DNA of 37,105 nt. Source: a virus. The notes under the pieces were generated by a model. It made no database searches. It was given only the letters and a program-made list of their open reading frames with translations, and was not told the DNA's origin. Positions 18,528 to 27,995 of the stretch are shown piece after piece; the stretch's first letter is position 1; each line of letters begins with the position of its first letter. A program made the translations under genes and the position numbers. The stretch covers positions 1-37,105 of IMG/VR virus record IMGVR_UViG_3300042300_000723; one strand, written 5' to 3'.

Positions 18528-21500
18528 CGTTGAGAGCCCCTAGCATCTCTAGCGGATCTGCGGCCATCTTCTTCTTCTGCCGTGCCCGCTTTGCCGCTTC
18601 GCTTTGGATGATCTTGTACAAGAGGTACAAGTCCTTCTGCTCCTTCGGCATGGCCCGCAGCACATCCTCTGGGACCGTGATGTTCTCATAGGTCCGGACG
18701 CCGGGCGTTGTCTCCAGGATGCTGTTGAGCATGTCCCGAGCGGCTTGCCGCTTGGCCCGATCCTGGTCAATGTCGGTGAGCTTGGCACCGGCCAGGAGGT
18801 TCCATGCTGCCTTGGTGTACTTGTCTGCCGGGGCTAGGCGGTCATCGGTGAACTGTCGGTACATGCCGAGGGCACGGGTGCCGAACGGCACAAAGTTGGT
18901 GACCACCTGCTCTAGCGGTCGGCCGATCTCACCGAAGTCCCGCTCTAGGACTGAGTACAGGTCTGTGAGATCCCGGCCGGAATAGAGCTGCCGGTTGGTG
19001 AAATACTCAATCGGGGCTTTGATGATCGGGCTGGTCATGCCCAGCAGATTGGAGCCGGTCTGGCGGATGGTGTCGGCAATCCGGGACGAGGTGGTGGCAC
19101 CCACGCCGGGCGTGACGGTGTTGAAGAACGCCTCCCATGGAGCGTCGATGCTCGTCAGGAACCGTTGCAGGTTGGGATTGCCAGAGCCCCACTCGGGCGG
19201 AAGCGGAATGGCAGCCGACCGCCGCAGATGCTCGGGGATGAAGTTGTCTTCGCTCGGCTCCGTGCCGCGGGTGACCGCACGGATCGACTGCCCCATCAGA
19301 CCGCCGGGGCGATAGAGCGTGTTGTTGACGATGCTCGGGACAATGCCCTTCTGGAAACTATAGAAGGGCAGCGCCCGCTTCAGGACGTTGCGCTCAAAGG
19401 ATGTGAAAGCCTGGGGCGAATAGTCCACCTGGCTGAGACGCACCAAGTCGGCCGCCTCTCCAGGATCCACGCCCTTCCGCAACTGGTTGAGGAACACGCC
19501 GCCCCGCAGGGCATCTTCCGACACCGATCCAACGGCATCGTTCAGTACCAGGAACGGATTGCGATTCCGGGTCGGCGCCCGGTCGGTGATGCCGACGCCA
19601 CGCAGGCTGAAGAAATCGTTGGCAAAGTCTCCCCAGGAGCGGTTTGGATTTAAGAACGCCCGCCCAACGCTCTGGTCATTGCCAGCCCCAAGCCAGCCGC
19701 CGCGGATCTGCTGCTCGGGCAGGCCGCTGATATCGTCCAGGATGTTGCCGCCACCGATGCGATTGGCCGCAGTCAGGTCTTGGAATCGGGCTACACGTTG
19801 CGCGGGATTGAGTCCCTGGAATCCCGGGGCATTCTCCAGCCGGCGGGCCAGCGCGTCGGTGTTGCCCATGGAGGCCCGGAGAGCGGCGTACCAGTCACCA
19901 GGATTGAAGGCCCCGAACGTGCCGGCATTGAGCATGCCCGAATAGGTGTTGCGGGTGTGGAACGCTGGGCTGGCGAGGGCACCCACCTTAAAGGCATTGG
20001 TGAACCCATCCAGCAGGCCAACCATTCCACGCTCGGCATCGCCCGCCCGCGAAGAGTTGACCACCGTCAGCATCTGCTCCACCAGCCGCTCGGGCACGGC
20101 GAGGTTGGTGATGTCGGCGCCGAACCGCCGCTGCCAAACTTGCCGCAGGTTGTCTGGATCGAATCCGAGGCGACGAGCGGCATCGGTGAGTTGCACCATG
20201 CCATCCGCCAGCCCGTTGGACCCAATCACAGCGGTGGCCTCTTCCAGCCGCGGGATCAGCCGCTCGGCGTTCGCTATCACGCGGCTCTGGCCACGCTCAT
20301 AGCGAGACAGGTTTGTCCAGCCTGGGGTGTCGAAGATGCCCGTCCCGGTCTGGGCAAACTGCTGGTCCGAGCCGCGCAGCAAGTTGACGAGTTTGTCCTG
20401 CCGTTGCTGGAGCGACCGCACGGCCTCGGCCATCATCTGCTGCTGGGCCGGTGGGGCGGCGTTTTGGTACGCAGCAGACGCCTGGAGGTTAGAGATATCC
20501 TCCCGAAACGGACGGGCGATCCCGAGTTGATCGAAGGCATCGTCCAGCAGGTCGCGGGCCGGGATCTGGTCAGCGGCAATCAGGCGCCGCTGGAGATCGG
20601 CCGCATCGAACGGCAGGCCGGTTGGTGTCCCCGGTGCAGACTGGAGCGCCCGGCCACCCGTCAGCAGGCGGAAGGTTCGCTGCCCGCCCGGGATGTCGGT
20701 GTACTCCTGTCGGCTGCGACCGAAGTTGTCGGCCGTATCCATCAGCGTCTGACTGCGTCCCCACGGCTTCTCCACACGCCCCGTGGCATTGGGACGCACG
20801 GGATCCATGAGTCGCTCAAACCACTTCAACTGCCGCGGGAAGAAGCCCGTGCCAGATGCCCCACGCCAATCCCTGTCGGGGAGGCCAGAGGCGACGGCGT
20901 TTTGCCTGGCCTGCTGCACGGCATCCATGTACGTGTCCCGCATGCCGCGGAACTCGGGCACGTTCTCCAGCACCCAGTCGGCCACGGCATCGCCGCTGCT
21001 TTTGGGCATAGGCCCGTACGCGCCAGCGGCAGATGGGACAGCGGACGATTCGACATAATCCACCAACGCACGCTGAACGTCGGTGCTGTTGAACCGCCGC
21101 AGCGAGTCGGGGATCGCAGCGGGGACATTGGCAGCCCCAGCGGCACGCATGCCAGCCGCCACATCCTCGGCGTCCACACCAAGCGCTTCGCGGAGCTGCC
21201 GCTGACGAAGTAGTTCTCTCGCCTCATCCGCCCGGGAGGCGTTCATCTTGGAAATGCGGGAATCCCACTGGAGGTCGGGATTTAGCGTGCCGCCTGACGG
21301 GCCGTGGAATCCGGCGTACAGCGCATTGACAACAGGGGCGGTGTACGGGTTTCGCTTAGAGGCTTCGCCCAAGGCATCTAAGCCTTCGGCCAATCGGTTG
21401 CCAAACCGCTCGCCAAAGACATCGGTGCTGACTCCGATGTTGGTGCCGGGGATCCTGACATCCATGAGCCTGGCGGCGCTGCCTGTCAGATCGTTTGGAT

Positions 21501-22176
21501 CGACGCCATATCGCCGAGCCTGCTGTTGCCAGCGAGCAAGCGCCTCAGCCCGCGCGGTTGGGTCCGCGATCTCGGCCAACGCCTGCTCTGGCGTGATGGA
21601 CCGCATGTAGCTGCGCACGCCGCGGCCTGCCGGTCGCCCTGCACCGGCCGCTGTCCCGGCCCATGCCTGCTCTGCCGCGTTTCGCAGAAGTCCCGTCGCC
21701 TTCATCGCCTTGCCAGTCTGCGTCAATGCGCCGCGGCCAAGGATGGACAGAGGGTTGGCCCAGGTGAATGGATCCAGAAGCACCTCGGCGGCGAGCGATC
21801 CGGCGAAGTTGCCCCACGTATCCTTGTTGCCAATCATGCCGTACTGCCGCAGCAGCTCACGGCCGGTGACGCGCTCCTCAGAATCCCCAAGAAACGACAG
21901 CGGCTTACCCGCCAGCAAGCCACGCACTAAAGCCCCAGGAGTGTCGAACAACCACCCGGCAGTGGCTAGGCCAGAAGACCCAACCTGTGCCAGGGAGTTG
22001 AGCAGGCCGCTCTTCTCTTCCTGCGGCATGAGGTCGGCAATCGTCGCTCGCTGACGCCCAAGAGGAGCGATGCCAAGTATATCCGTGTCCTCGTCGGGAG
22101 GCAGAAGGCCCATCGCAGCCTGCTGCTTGAGGAGATCGTACGGATCATAGATGTCAAAAAGCGGCGACTGTGCCAT
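18520..22176 (-). CDS. Large internal virion (ejection) protein, 1218 aa
   Basis: This is the largest gene in the window. Helical and Gln/Arg/Ala-rich stretches dominate. A conserved-looking stretch near residues 915-955 (VDYSPQAFTSFERNVLKRAL, then PFYSFQKGIVPSIVNN) recalls the 'tyr-x-phe' part shared by big podovirus internal proteins and polyvalent proteins. Such proteins are packed in the capsid and injected with DNA. No lytic transglycosylase motif was found. The ATG overlaps the previous stop as TAATG. Its position after a series of Ala/Gln-rich genes supports the assignment. Confidence 0.7.
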   Translation of the reverse strand: MAQSPLFDIYDPYDLLKQQAAMGLLPPDEDTDILGIAPLGRQRATIADLMPQEEKSGLLNSLAQVGSSGLATAGWLFDTPGALVRGLLAGKPLSFLGDSEERVTGRELLRQYGMIGNKDTWGNFAGSLAAEVLLDPFTWANPLSILGRGALTQTGKAMKATGLLRNAAEQAWAGTAAGAGRPAGRGVRSYMRSITPEQALAEIADPTARAEALARWQQQARRYGVDPNDLTGSAARLMDVRIPGTNIGVSTDVFGERFGNRLAEGLDALGEASKRNPYTAPVVNALYAGFHGPSGGTLNPDLQWDSRISKMNASRADEARELLRQRQLREALGVDAEDVAAGMRAAGAANVPAAIPDSLRRFNSTDVQRALVDYVESSAVPSAAGAYGPMPKSSGDAVADWVLENVPEFRGMRDTYMDAVQQARQNAVASGLPDRDWRGASGTGFFPRQLKWFERLMDPVRPNATGRVEKPWGRSQTLMDTADNFGRSRQEYTDIPGGQRTFRLLTGGRALQSAPGTPTGLPFDAADLQRRLIAADQIPARDLLDDAFDQLGIARPFREDISNLQASAAYQNAAPPAQQQMMAEAVRSLQQRQDKLVNLLRGSDQQFAQTGTGIFDTPGWTNLSRYERGQSRVIANAERLIPRLEEATAVIGSNGLADGMVQLTDAARRLGFDPDNLRQVWQRRFGADITNLAVPERLVEQMLTVVNSSRAGDAERGMVGLLDGFTNAFKVGALASPAFHTRNTYSGMLNAGTFGAFNPGDWYAALRASMGNTDALARRLENAPGFQGLNPAQRVARFQDLTAANRIGGGNILDDISGLPEQQIRGGWLGAGNDQSVGRAFLNPNRSWGDFANDFFSLRGVGITDRAPTRNRNPFLVLNDAVGSVSEDALRGGVFLNQLRKGVDPGEAADLVRLSQVDYSPQAFTSFERNVLKRALPFYSFQKGIVPSIVNNTLYRPGGLMGQSIRAVTRGTEPSEDNFIPEHLRRSAAIPLPPEWGSGNPNLQRFLTSIDAPWEAFFNTVTPGVGATTSSRIADTIRQTGSNLLGMTSPIIKAPIEYFTNRQLYSGRDLTDLYSVLERDFGEIGRPLEQVVTNFVPFGTRALGMYRQFTDDRLAPADKYTKAAWNLLAGAKLTDIDQDRAKRQAARDMLNSILETTPGVRTYENITVPEDVLRAMPKEQKDLYLLYKIIQSEAAKRARQKKKMAADPLEMLGALNGG

Positions 22177-23645
22177 TAAGAATCCATCGGAACGTACTTC
22201 GGCCTGCCGGGGCGTGCAGGAGGCGGAGTTCCAGGATTAGCTCCTGCGGCAGGAGCGGCGGGCTTCACGGTAACGGGACGCGGGCGCGCTGGTTCAGAAG
22301 TCTGATTGAACCACCATCGCTCGCGGTTCGCGGACGCCCACGCGGCCGCCTCGGCCTCGGCAGGCTTCATGTTATACGGCGGTTCCTGGAGACGCCTTGC
22401 GAGACGCTGCTCGCTTTCATAACTAAACCCACCCCAGTCATTGTCCATGGAGTCGCGGAGGCGGTCTATTTCGCCAATCCCCTGCTCGCTGTCCCATCTG
22501 CCGTCAGCAATGTCCTTGACGCCAGCGGCCGAGGGGTTGGTCTGCCGCAATTGAGTGTCAGCCTGCTGCGCCGCCAGGGCGGCCTGCTCGGGCGTGACCT
22601 GCTGGAAGCCGCGACCCTGCGCAACGCGCAGCCCCAGGTCCGTGAGTTGCTGATTGTGCATGGCCTCAACACCAAGCGGCGTGGGCCCGAAGTTGAGCGG
22701 GCCACCAGGCCGGTTGGCATTCAACGCTGCGTTCTGCTGATTCAGGATGGCAGACTGCATGGCCGGATCCAGGCCGGGCAGCGCCAGCGCCCCAGCGTAG
22801 TTTCCGGCACGCATCATTACCGTGGCGCGCCACTGGAGTTCACGGGCCTGCTTGTCCGCCTGTCGCTGGTTAGCGGCGGCAAGACGCAAGTCGTTGTCAG
22901 ACATCTTCGGCCCGGTGCCGTCTTCGTTCTTTTCCGTGGCAACGTCCTGGCTCAAGCCAGCCTCACGCGCCCACCGAGGACGGCTGACGTTCTGGGTGTA
23001 GCGCGCGTCGGCCGCGTTCCTCTCCGCAATCTCCTGATCGGTTGGCTTGTGAACCGGGATGACATCCGTGCCAACCCCTCGCCCCTGCTCGCGAGCCGCA
23101 AGCCACTTGGCGCCGGTGCCAGGCCCATACTTCTGCTCCAGCATTGCGGCGTGCGCCTTGTCACTCTCTGCCTGCTTTGCCGCCTCGCGCGCCGCAAACT
23201 CCTGCGGGCGATACCGCTGCATCTCGTCGGGGTTGTCTTCCAGGAACTGATTCCAGCGCGCCTGTTGTTCAGGAGTTCCTGGATCGACGGGCGTCTGAGG
23301 GTGCAGGCCAGAGCGAATGATGCGGCCTGCCTCACGGGCATGGGCCTCGCTGCTGTCCCACTGCTCCTGCAACTGCGGCGAGGCTGGCCCAAGGCCGGCG
23401 GGATCGCTTCCTGGACGCTCCAGCCCCGGTCGCTGCGGTGCAGCAGAGCGAATTTCCGGCTCCATGGCAATCGGCGTGGCCGAGGCTTCCAGGTCGGCAG
23501 CGACGTTGGCTGGCTCGCTGGACCATCCCGGAAGAGCGCCGCGGCGTGCCAGTTCCTGCTTGGCGGCTTCGGACAGGCCAGTGCCATCGTCGTTGTTCAG
23601 GTAGCCCAGAAGCTCGTCGTTGCTCTTGTTCGCCAGCCAACTCAT
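22176..23645 (-). CDS. Putative internal virion protein, 489 aa
   Basis: ATG 23645 follows GAGG. The protein opens with SWLANKSNDELLGYLNNDDGTGLSEAAKQELARRGALPG. It is rich in Ala, Gln and Arg (for example NQQLTDLGLRVAQGRGFQQV, TPEQAALAAQQADTQLRQTN) and ends in a Pro-rich tail. There is no signal, membrane segment or catalytic motif. Coupled starts with both neighbours and its composition suggest a capsid-internal protein. Confidence 0.65.
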   Translation of the reverse strand: MSWLANKSNDELLGYLNNDDGTGLSEAAKQELARRGALPGWSSEPANVAADLEASATPIAMEPEIRSAAPQRPGLERPGSDPAGLGPASPQLQEQWDSSEAHAREAGRIIRSGLHPQTPVDPGTPEQQARWNQFLEDNPDEMQRYRPQEFAAREAAKQAESDKAHAAMLEQKYGPGTGAKWLAAREQGRGVGTDVIPVHKPTDQEIAERNAADARYTQNVSRPRWAREAGLSQDVATEKNEDGTGPKMSDNDLRLAAANQRQADKQARELQWRATVMMRAGNYAGALALPGLDPAMQSAILNQQNAALNANRPGGPLNFGPTPLGVEAMHNQQLTDLGLRVAQGRGFQQVTPEQAALAAQQADTQLRQTNPSAAGVKDIADGRWDSEQGIGEIDRLRDSMDNDWGGFSYESEQRLARRLQEPPYNMKPAEAEAAAWASANRERWWFNQTSEPARPRPVTVKPAAPAAGANPGTPPPARPGRPKYVPMDS

Positions 23646-23652
23646 TCCAACC

Positions 23653-25272
23653 TCACGTAGTGCTTGGGGACGTTCGCTTCTTGTATCCGCGCGTCGGGCC
23701 GATCACACTCGGGCCGCGCTTCGGCTTCCCGATGAGTTGCGTGCGGCCCATGCCCTGGCCACGCGGCGCCGGCTTGTTGCGGCCCTCGGCGTCAGCCAGA
23801 GCGAAGAGTTCATCGATCCGCCGCTTCACGGCCGAATACTCCGCTGAAGAGATATTGCCCTGCGAGGAGCGGATGTTGAGTTCGGCCATCATCCGGCGGG
23901 CCTGGCTGCGGTAGTCCGACCCCTGGTTCTGGGCGATCTGCTGCTGGGAGTTCCGCTGGATGGAGCTGGTCTGCTGGTTCTGCTGTTCGACAGGCATGAT
24001 CGCAGGCTGCGATCCATTGCGCCGGCCCTCGGCAGCCATCTCATACAGCTTGTTGGCCTGATTAATCAGGGCGATGGACTCGGGCGTCTGGCGGCCCGCC
24101 TGCCGCTGGATGTCGTTGGCCCGAGCGATGAGTTCCCGAGCCTGGGCTGCGTAGTCCGGAGGGCCTTGCTTTACGGCGGGCTGCGGAACTGCCGGCGTGG
24201 CCTCCACCTTGGGGGCGGGGCGAGACTCGGCAGCGAGATCCGCCGTGCTGGAGCCCTTTCCATCAAAGGCGTTCTCGGGCATGAGTTGGCTGACACCGAG
24301 GCCGGCGCCGAGGCCGCCAGCGAGTGACTTCCACGGAACCTTTGGGCCGTCATCCGGAGCCTTCGGCGCATCGACCGGGCGTGGGCGCATTCCCGGCGAC
24401 GGGCCATCAGCAAGTTCGTCGGCTGTTTGTGGCAACCCAGCCCTTGGCCGACGAACTGGCTGGCCGGTAAGCCAGTCAACGTACTCGTCCGCACTTCCTC
24501 CGCTCCATGCTTGCGTTCGGCCGTCTGCAAGCCGCTGCGTAAAATCGTCCGTCTGCCTGGCGTCTGTCAGCCTCCGCGTGGGCTGCACAACCTCAAACGG
24601 CACATCGATGGCCGGCATGCTGGACGGCCCCATTGGCACGCCAGCCGTCGTTCCAAGCCGGCGCTGAGTGGGAGCCGGCAGGCCGCGGAGAGGAGCCGGG
24701 ATCATGTCCAGTTGCCTGGTCAGGATCTGACCCGGGCCAGACAGTTGTCCTGGGACACCCGGGCCTGGACGGCCCAGCGGGATCAGCGAGCGGATGTCCG
24801 GCTCCTGGGCGCTCGGGCCGAGCGGGAGTTCCATCTGCCGGGTTGGGCGAGGAGGCGGCGCAACGTCAGCGACGGGCGTGTCCATGACCATCTTGGGGCG
24901 GCCGCGGCGAACCTTATCGGCCTTGTTCACGGCGTTGCGGTACGCCTGCATGATCTCTTCGGGAGAAGCGGTGTCGATGCGAGCCGCGAACTCGGGGTCC
25001 AGCTCCTGAAGCGCGGCACGGATATTGGGATCGGGGCGCATGCCAGTCTGGGCACTGCCCGCCACGCGGTCCTCCACGCTCACCGGACTCTCCATCCGTG
25101 CCCGTGGGGCGGGAGAGTTCATCGCATCGATGAGCCGGGAGAGGTCGGCCGGCGTCATGTTCTCCACGTTGGGGATGGAGCGAAGCAGCGCTTCAGCCTG
25201 GTCGGGATCCACGCCCCGGCCCGACAGCCAGCCCATCAACGCTTCAAAGCCACGCGCCTTGCCTTTAGCCAT
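23653..25272 (-). CDS. Putative internal virion protein, 539 aa
   Basis: The start MAKGKARGFEALMGWLSGRG at 25272 overlaps the preceding stop by eight bases (ATGGCTAA). A 56-codon upstream extension is Arg-rich and is a shadow of the previous gene. The sequence is Pro/Arg-rich with a predicted helix near the N-terminus and a Gly-rich short hydrophobic patch (SLAGGLGAGLGVSQLMP). The C-terminal third has repeated helical pieces (AAQARELIARANDIQRQAGR, TPESIALINQANKLYEMAAE). It is structural by context; the family is not recognised. Confidence 0.65.
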   Translation of the reverse strand: MAKGKARGFEALMGWLSGRGVDPDQAEALLRSIPNVENMTPADLSRLIDAMNSPAPRARMESPVSVEDRVAGSAQTGMRPDPNIRAALQELDPEFAARIDTASPEEIMQAYRNAVNKADKVRRGRPKMVMDTPVADVAPPPRPTRQMELPLGPSAQEPDIRSLIPLGRPGPGVPGQLSGPGQILTRQLDMIPAPLRGLPAPTQRRLGTTAGVPMGPSSMPAIDVPFEVVQPTRRLTDARQTDDFTQRLADGRTQAWSGGSADEYVDWLTGQPVRRPRAGLPQTADELADGPSPGMRPRPVDAPKAPDDGPKVPWKSLAGGLGAGLGVSQLMPENAFDGKGSSTADLAAESRPAPKVEATPAVPQPAVKQGPPDYAAQARELIARANDIQRQAGRQTPESIALINQANKLYEMAAEGRRNGSQPAIMPVEQQNQQTSSIQRNSQQQIAQNQGSDYRSQARRMMAELNIRSSQGNISSAEYSAVKRRIDELFALADAEGRNKPAPRGQGMGRTQLIGKPKRGPSVIGPTRGYKKRTSPSTT

Positions 25273-25522
25273 TCTTCTTCGCCTTCTTCTTGGGCAGGTC
25301 CGCCAGCTCACCGTCGCCGGGGAGATCGTCTTCGGCGACCTCGGGAGTGTTCGGCTTGCCGTGCATCTCCTCGTCCAGGTCAGCCAGGTCGTTCTTCTCA
25401 GCCCGCTTCTGGAGCTTGTCCAGGATCTTCTTCTCGTCACCGTCCTTGGCGACCAGGAGTTGCTTCACCATGCGCTCCAGAGCCGAGCGGTTGAGGTCAC
25501 GGATGTCGAAGTCCATCTTCAT
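25265..25522 (-). CDS. Small charged virion-block protein, 85 aa
   Basis: It starts at ATG 25522 overlapping the previous stop as TAATG. The N-terminal 45 residues form a charged helix (SALERMVKQLLVAKDGDEKK, ILDKLQKRAEKNDLADLDEE); the C-terminus is acidic and then Lys-rich. It could be a scaffolding or chaperone-type virion-assembly protein. No motif is recognised. Confidence 0.6.
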   Translation of the reverse strand: MKMDFDIRDLNRSALERMVKQLLVAKDGDEKKILDKLQKRAEKNDLADLDEEMHGKPNTPEVAEDDLPGDGELADLPKKKAKKNG

Positions 25523-25908
25523 TACATAAGCCCCGAAAGAGCGCCGGCCCGCTGAAGCTGGGCCATGGCATTGGCGTAAGCGTTCTGCTGCTGAAGCGCG
25601 CCAAGCGCCTGAGCAAACTGTTCCTGTCCCTGCTCGGCCGTCAGACCCGCCAGCGCGGCGTTGTTGGCCTGCTGGGCCTGCTGGCCGTAGGCATCCGCAA
25701 TGCCATCAGCCATGGCCGTGGCCGCTTTGGCCCCAGCATGCTGCCGCTGGCCGGCGCCGCGGGACATGCCTGGACGGTCAAGCGGCTTGAGGTTGTAGCG
25801 CACATCCCCGGCCGCGTGAGCCTGGGCCATTCCGGCGTTGAACGGGCTGGGGTTGGCACGGTAGTCATAGGACGGCAGCGGCGGCTGCGCCAGGTTGACG
25901 TTGTTCAT
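25522..25908 (-). CDS. Ala/Gln-rich internal virion protein, 128 aa
   Basis: After a Pro/Tyr-rich start (NLAQPPLPSYDYRANPSP), the C-terminal two thirds is Ala/Gln-rich and helical (ADAYGQQAQQANNAALAG, QEQFAQALGALQQQNAYAN). The composition is typical of small podovirus ejection proteins. ATG 25908 overlaps the neighbouring stop as ATGA. No catalytic motif is present. Confidence 0.6.
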   Translation of the reverse strand: MNNVNLAQPPLPSYDYRANPSPFNAGMAQAHAAGDVRYNLKPLDRPGMSRGAGQRQHAGAKAATAMADGIADAYGQQAQQANNAALAGLTAEQGQEQFAQALGALQQQNAYANAMAQLQRAGALSGLM

Positions 25909-26228
25909 CGAAATAGCCCCCCAAGGAGACTGCTAGCCAGAGAAGACTGGTACTGGTTCTGGAGTTGCTGGAGGCCCGCCATCTGCTGCAAGCCCTGGAG
26001 GGCAAGTCCTCGCTGGGCCTTCTGATGGGCCACGCCGTACTGCATGTTGGCGTCATCGGCCTGGCGGGAGTAATCGGCCGCTCGCACGCTGGCCGCCGCG
26101 TTGTAGGTGTCCTTGGCCGTCTGGTCATACCCAGCCGGCGACTGCTTCTTCATGCCGGCCAACGCACCCGCACGCATCTCATCAGAGATAGGTGGGCGGT
26201 ACGCGAGCCTGGTGTCGTACGAAATCAC
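25905..26228 (-). CDS. Ala/Gln-rich internal virion protein, 107 aa
   Basis: It begins MISYDTRLAYRPPISDEM and continues as a helical Ala/Gln-rich protein (RAADYSRQADDANMQYGVAH, QGLQQMAGLQQLQNQYQSS). The ending LASSLLGGLFR is mildly hydrophobic. It resembles its neighbour downstream in composition. ATG 26228 touches the previous stop. Confidence 0.6.
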   Translation of the reverse strand: MISYDTRLAYRPPISDEMRAGALAGMKKQSPAGYDQTAKDTYNAAASVRAADYSRQADDANMQYGVAHQKAQRGLALQGLQQMAGLQQLQNQYQSSLASSLLGGLFR

Positions 26229-27214
26229 TAGCCCATATCTCCAATGAAGCCCCGTCCGCTTCGCACAATGTCAGGAGACGTACCGGGCCGCCATGCCTTC
26301 CTCGGCGCCTGCGGTCCAGTGATCCCAAAGGCGTCATGCAGCTTCCCCATGGCGCCCTGCATCATCTGGCCGTACTTGTTCATCTGCCCCAATGCACCGC
26401 TGTACCCGGAGTTCAACTGGTTCAGCACGCCACCAAACTGGGCACGGTTCGCTGGGTTGTTCTGCGTTGCGTAGAACTGGTTCATGCCCATCTGCGAGGC
26501 ACCAAGCCCCTGGCCGGCGAGGGAGTGCAGGCCGCCCAGAGTCTGGGACAGCATCTGCTGCGGGGCGTACCGCGAGCTGTAGTACGCACTGTCAAGCTGC
26601 TCCCGTCCGGAGTCCGCCTGCGACGAGATGCCACCGTCGCCCGACAGGATGTCACGCCGCAGCGTGTTTAGGAACGACATGGATCCGCCCGGTGAGGACG
26701 AACCGCCAAACGAGCCCGATGAAATGGGCCCCGACACGCCCGTCGCAGAGAACCCTGATCCCGGAGCGTTCATGCCAGACAGCACTCCAGCCCCAGCCAG
26801 GGCAGCCAGGTTGTTGTTGCGGCCAGTGGCGTACTGCGAACGGGCCATCTGATTGGCGGCCTGCATGTCCGCCACTGACTTTTGGTACGCAGCTTGGTTC
26901 GCAGCCCACGCCTGCATGGCGTTATTGCTGGCCCCACCAAACGCACTGAGGGCCCCAGCCCCGATGTTGGAGGCGGCGTTCTGACGGGCCGCTTCTGCCA
27001 TGGCATTGGCGCCGTACCAGCCGGTTCGCTCGTTGGCCATAGCACCGGCGACGTTGCCCAGTCCCTGTGCCATGCCGCCAAACGCCTGCCCTGCCGCGCC
27101 GGCGAACTGCCCAGGCTGCGAGTAGAGCGCGCCCAGCAGGCCAGCCTGGGCTTGAGCCCTCTGGCCGGCGGCCCCGTCGTTAAAGGACATATACGGCTGT
27201 GCGGTGTTAAACAT
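26228..27214 (-). CDS. Gly/Ala/Gln-rich internal virion protein, 328 aa
   Basis: The product is low-complexity and helical: repeats of Gly, Ala, Gln, Asn and Ser (AGAAGQAFGGMAQGLGNVAG, ANQMARSQYATGRNNN) with a Ser/Gly-rich hinge near residues 155-180. This is the composition of podovirus proteins packed in the capsid for DNA delivery. ATG 27214 has GAGGGAAAT just upstream, preceded by the CATTAGTCAGT element. It heads the run of internal virion genes. Confidence 0.68.
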   Translation of the reverse strand: MFNTAQPYMSFNDGAAGQRAQAQAGLLGALYSQPGQFAGAAGQAFGGMAQGLGNVAGAMANERTGWYGANAMAEAARQNAASNIGAGALSAFGGASNNAMQAWAANQAAYQKSVADMQAANQMARSQYATGRNNNLAALAGAGVLSGMNAPGSGFSATGVSGPISSGSFGGSSSPGGSMSFLNTLRRDILSGDGGISSQADSGREQLDSAYYSSRYAPQQMLSQTLGGLHSLAGQGLGASQMGMNQFYATQNNPANRAQFGGVLNQLNSGYSGALGQMNKYGQMMQGAMGKLHDAFGITGPQAPRKAWRPGTSPDIVRSGRGFIGDMG

Positions 27215-27225
27215 GTATTTCCCTC

Positions 27226-27236
27226 ACTGACTAATG
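27226..27236 (-). promoter_or_regulatory. Late-block upstream element CATTAGTCAGT, copy 2
   Basis: The minus strand reads GGACATTAGTCAGT-GAGGG directly before the ribosome site of the 328-aa virion gene. The same 11 bases precede the portal gene. Both lie in the only two intergenic gaps longer than 20 bases of the virion block. It could be a promoter part recognised with the phage sigma factor, or an RNA processing site. Confidence 0.4.
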
Positions 27237-27242
27237 TCCGTT

Positions 27243-27995
27243 TCAGGGCCGAACGACTACCTTCAGGTTGACCCCTAGTTTCTTCTCGTCTACTCGGCAC
27301 AATTCCTCATTAAATATGGCCCTTCGCAGGATCTTCTTCCCTTGCGGCAAGCCCGTAACCCGGAGCGACCGGATCTGTCGCTCCAATAACCGAACTCGCC
27401 CGTCCAGGTTGACGAGCCAGTTGGTGATGGGCCGCAGGTCGGCGTCTACCCTCTGAGTGATGTTGTTGATGTTTAGCAAGAAACCAGGAATACCATCCAA
27501 GCCCCGGGCCCCCTGCGGGCCAGCGGGACCATCTGCCCCGTCTGTCCCTGGGGCCGGCTCACCGTTGATCGTTTCGACGGTGATGTTGTTGGCGACATGG
27601 TTTTCGGTGGTCAGGTTCTCGGTGTAGGTGTCACCCTGAACCGTGACCGCAGGAGCCGTGTAGTACTGATTCAGGCTCTGCTGGAGAACCGTCCGTAGAT
27701 CGAAGTACGGTGACCCGTAGAACGTGCTGTTCCAATCGCCTGCCTGGTATCCGCCGCCGGACGGGGCTTCAACGAACCCCTGCGGTCGGAATAGGTTGGG
27801 ATAGTCGTTGGGGTTCCATCCGCCGGCTGGCACCAGACCGCCTGGAGGGGAGGCCAGGCCGTTGCTGAAGGCCACTGGCCCCCGATGCTCCATCGGCTGG
27901 GCGCAGTTGAACAGCGATTGCGTCAGTGCCTGCTGGGCCGGACTGACCTGCCCCTGCATCGCCCGGTTAAACGCTGGCGCCGCGCGTGTCAGCAT
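27243..27995 (-). CDS. Collagen-like tail fibre-type protein, 250 aa
   Basis: Residues about 145-172 contain consecutive Gly-x-y triplets (GTDGADGPAGPQGARGLDG), the collagen-like element common in phage fibres. Before it, the strand-rich NITVETINGEP and earlier Asn/Thr-rich stretch suggest a trimeric stalk. After it, DADLRPITNWLVNLDGRVRL looks like a coiled coil. The ATG overlaps the stop of the nozzle-like gene as TGATG. It likely makes a trimeric spike or fibre on the short tail. Confidence 0.75.
   Translation of the reverse strand: MLTRAAPAFNRAMQGQVSPAQQALTQSLFNCAQPMEHRGPVAFSNGLASPPGGLVPAGGWNPNDYPNLFRPQGFVEAPSGGGYQAGDWNSTFYGSPYFDLRTVLQQSLNQYYTAPAVTVQGDTYTENLTTENHVANNITVETINGEPAPGTDGADGPAGPQGARGLDGIPGFLLNINNITQRVDADLRPITNWLVNLDGRVRLLERQIRSLRVTGLPQGKKILRRAIFNEELCRVDEKKLGVNLKVVVRP

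Noticed and set aside
19780-21213. Open frame of 477 codons on the + strand
   Set aside because: Antisense to the 1218-aa virion protein; composition rich in Gly/Arg/His/Leu without motifs.
22170-23660. Long open frame (496 codons) on the + strand
   Set aside because: It mirrors the 489-aa virion gene almost exactly, has no ribosome site and an Arg/Leu-rich shadow composition caused by the high GC at third positions.
25273-25440. Upstream extension of the 539-aa virion gene
   Set aside because: The 56 extra codons are Arg/Thr/Ser-rich and antiphase to the well-formed 85-aa gene; the internal ATG at 25272 has the proper overlap.
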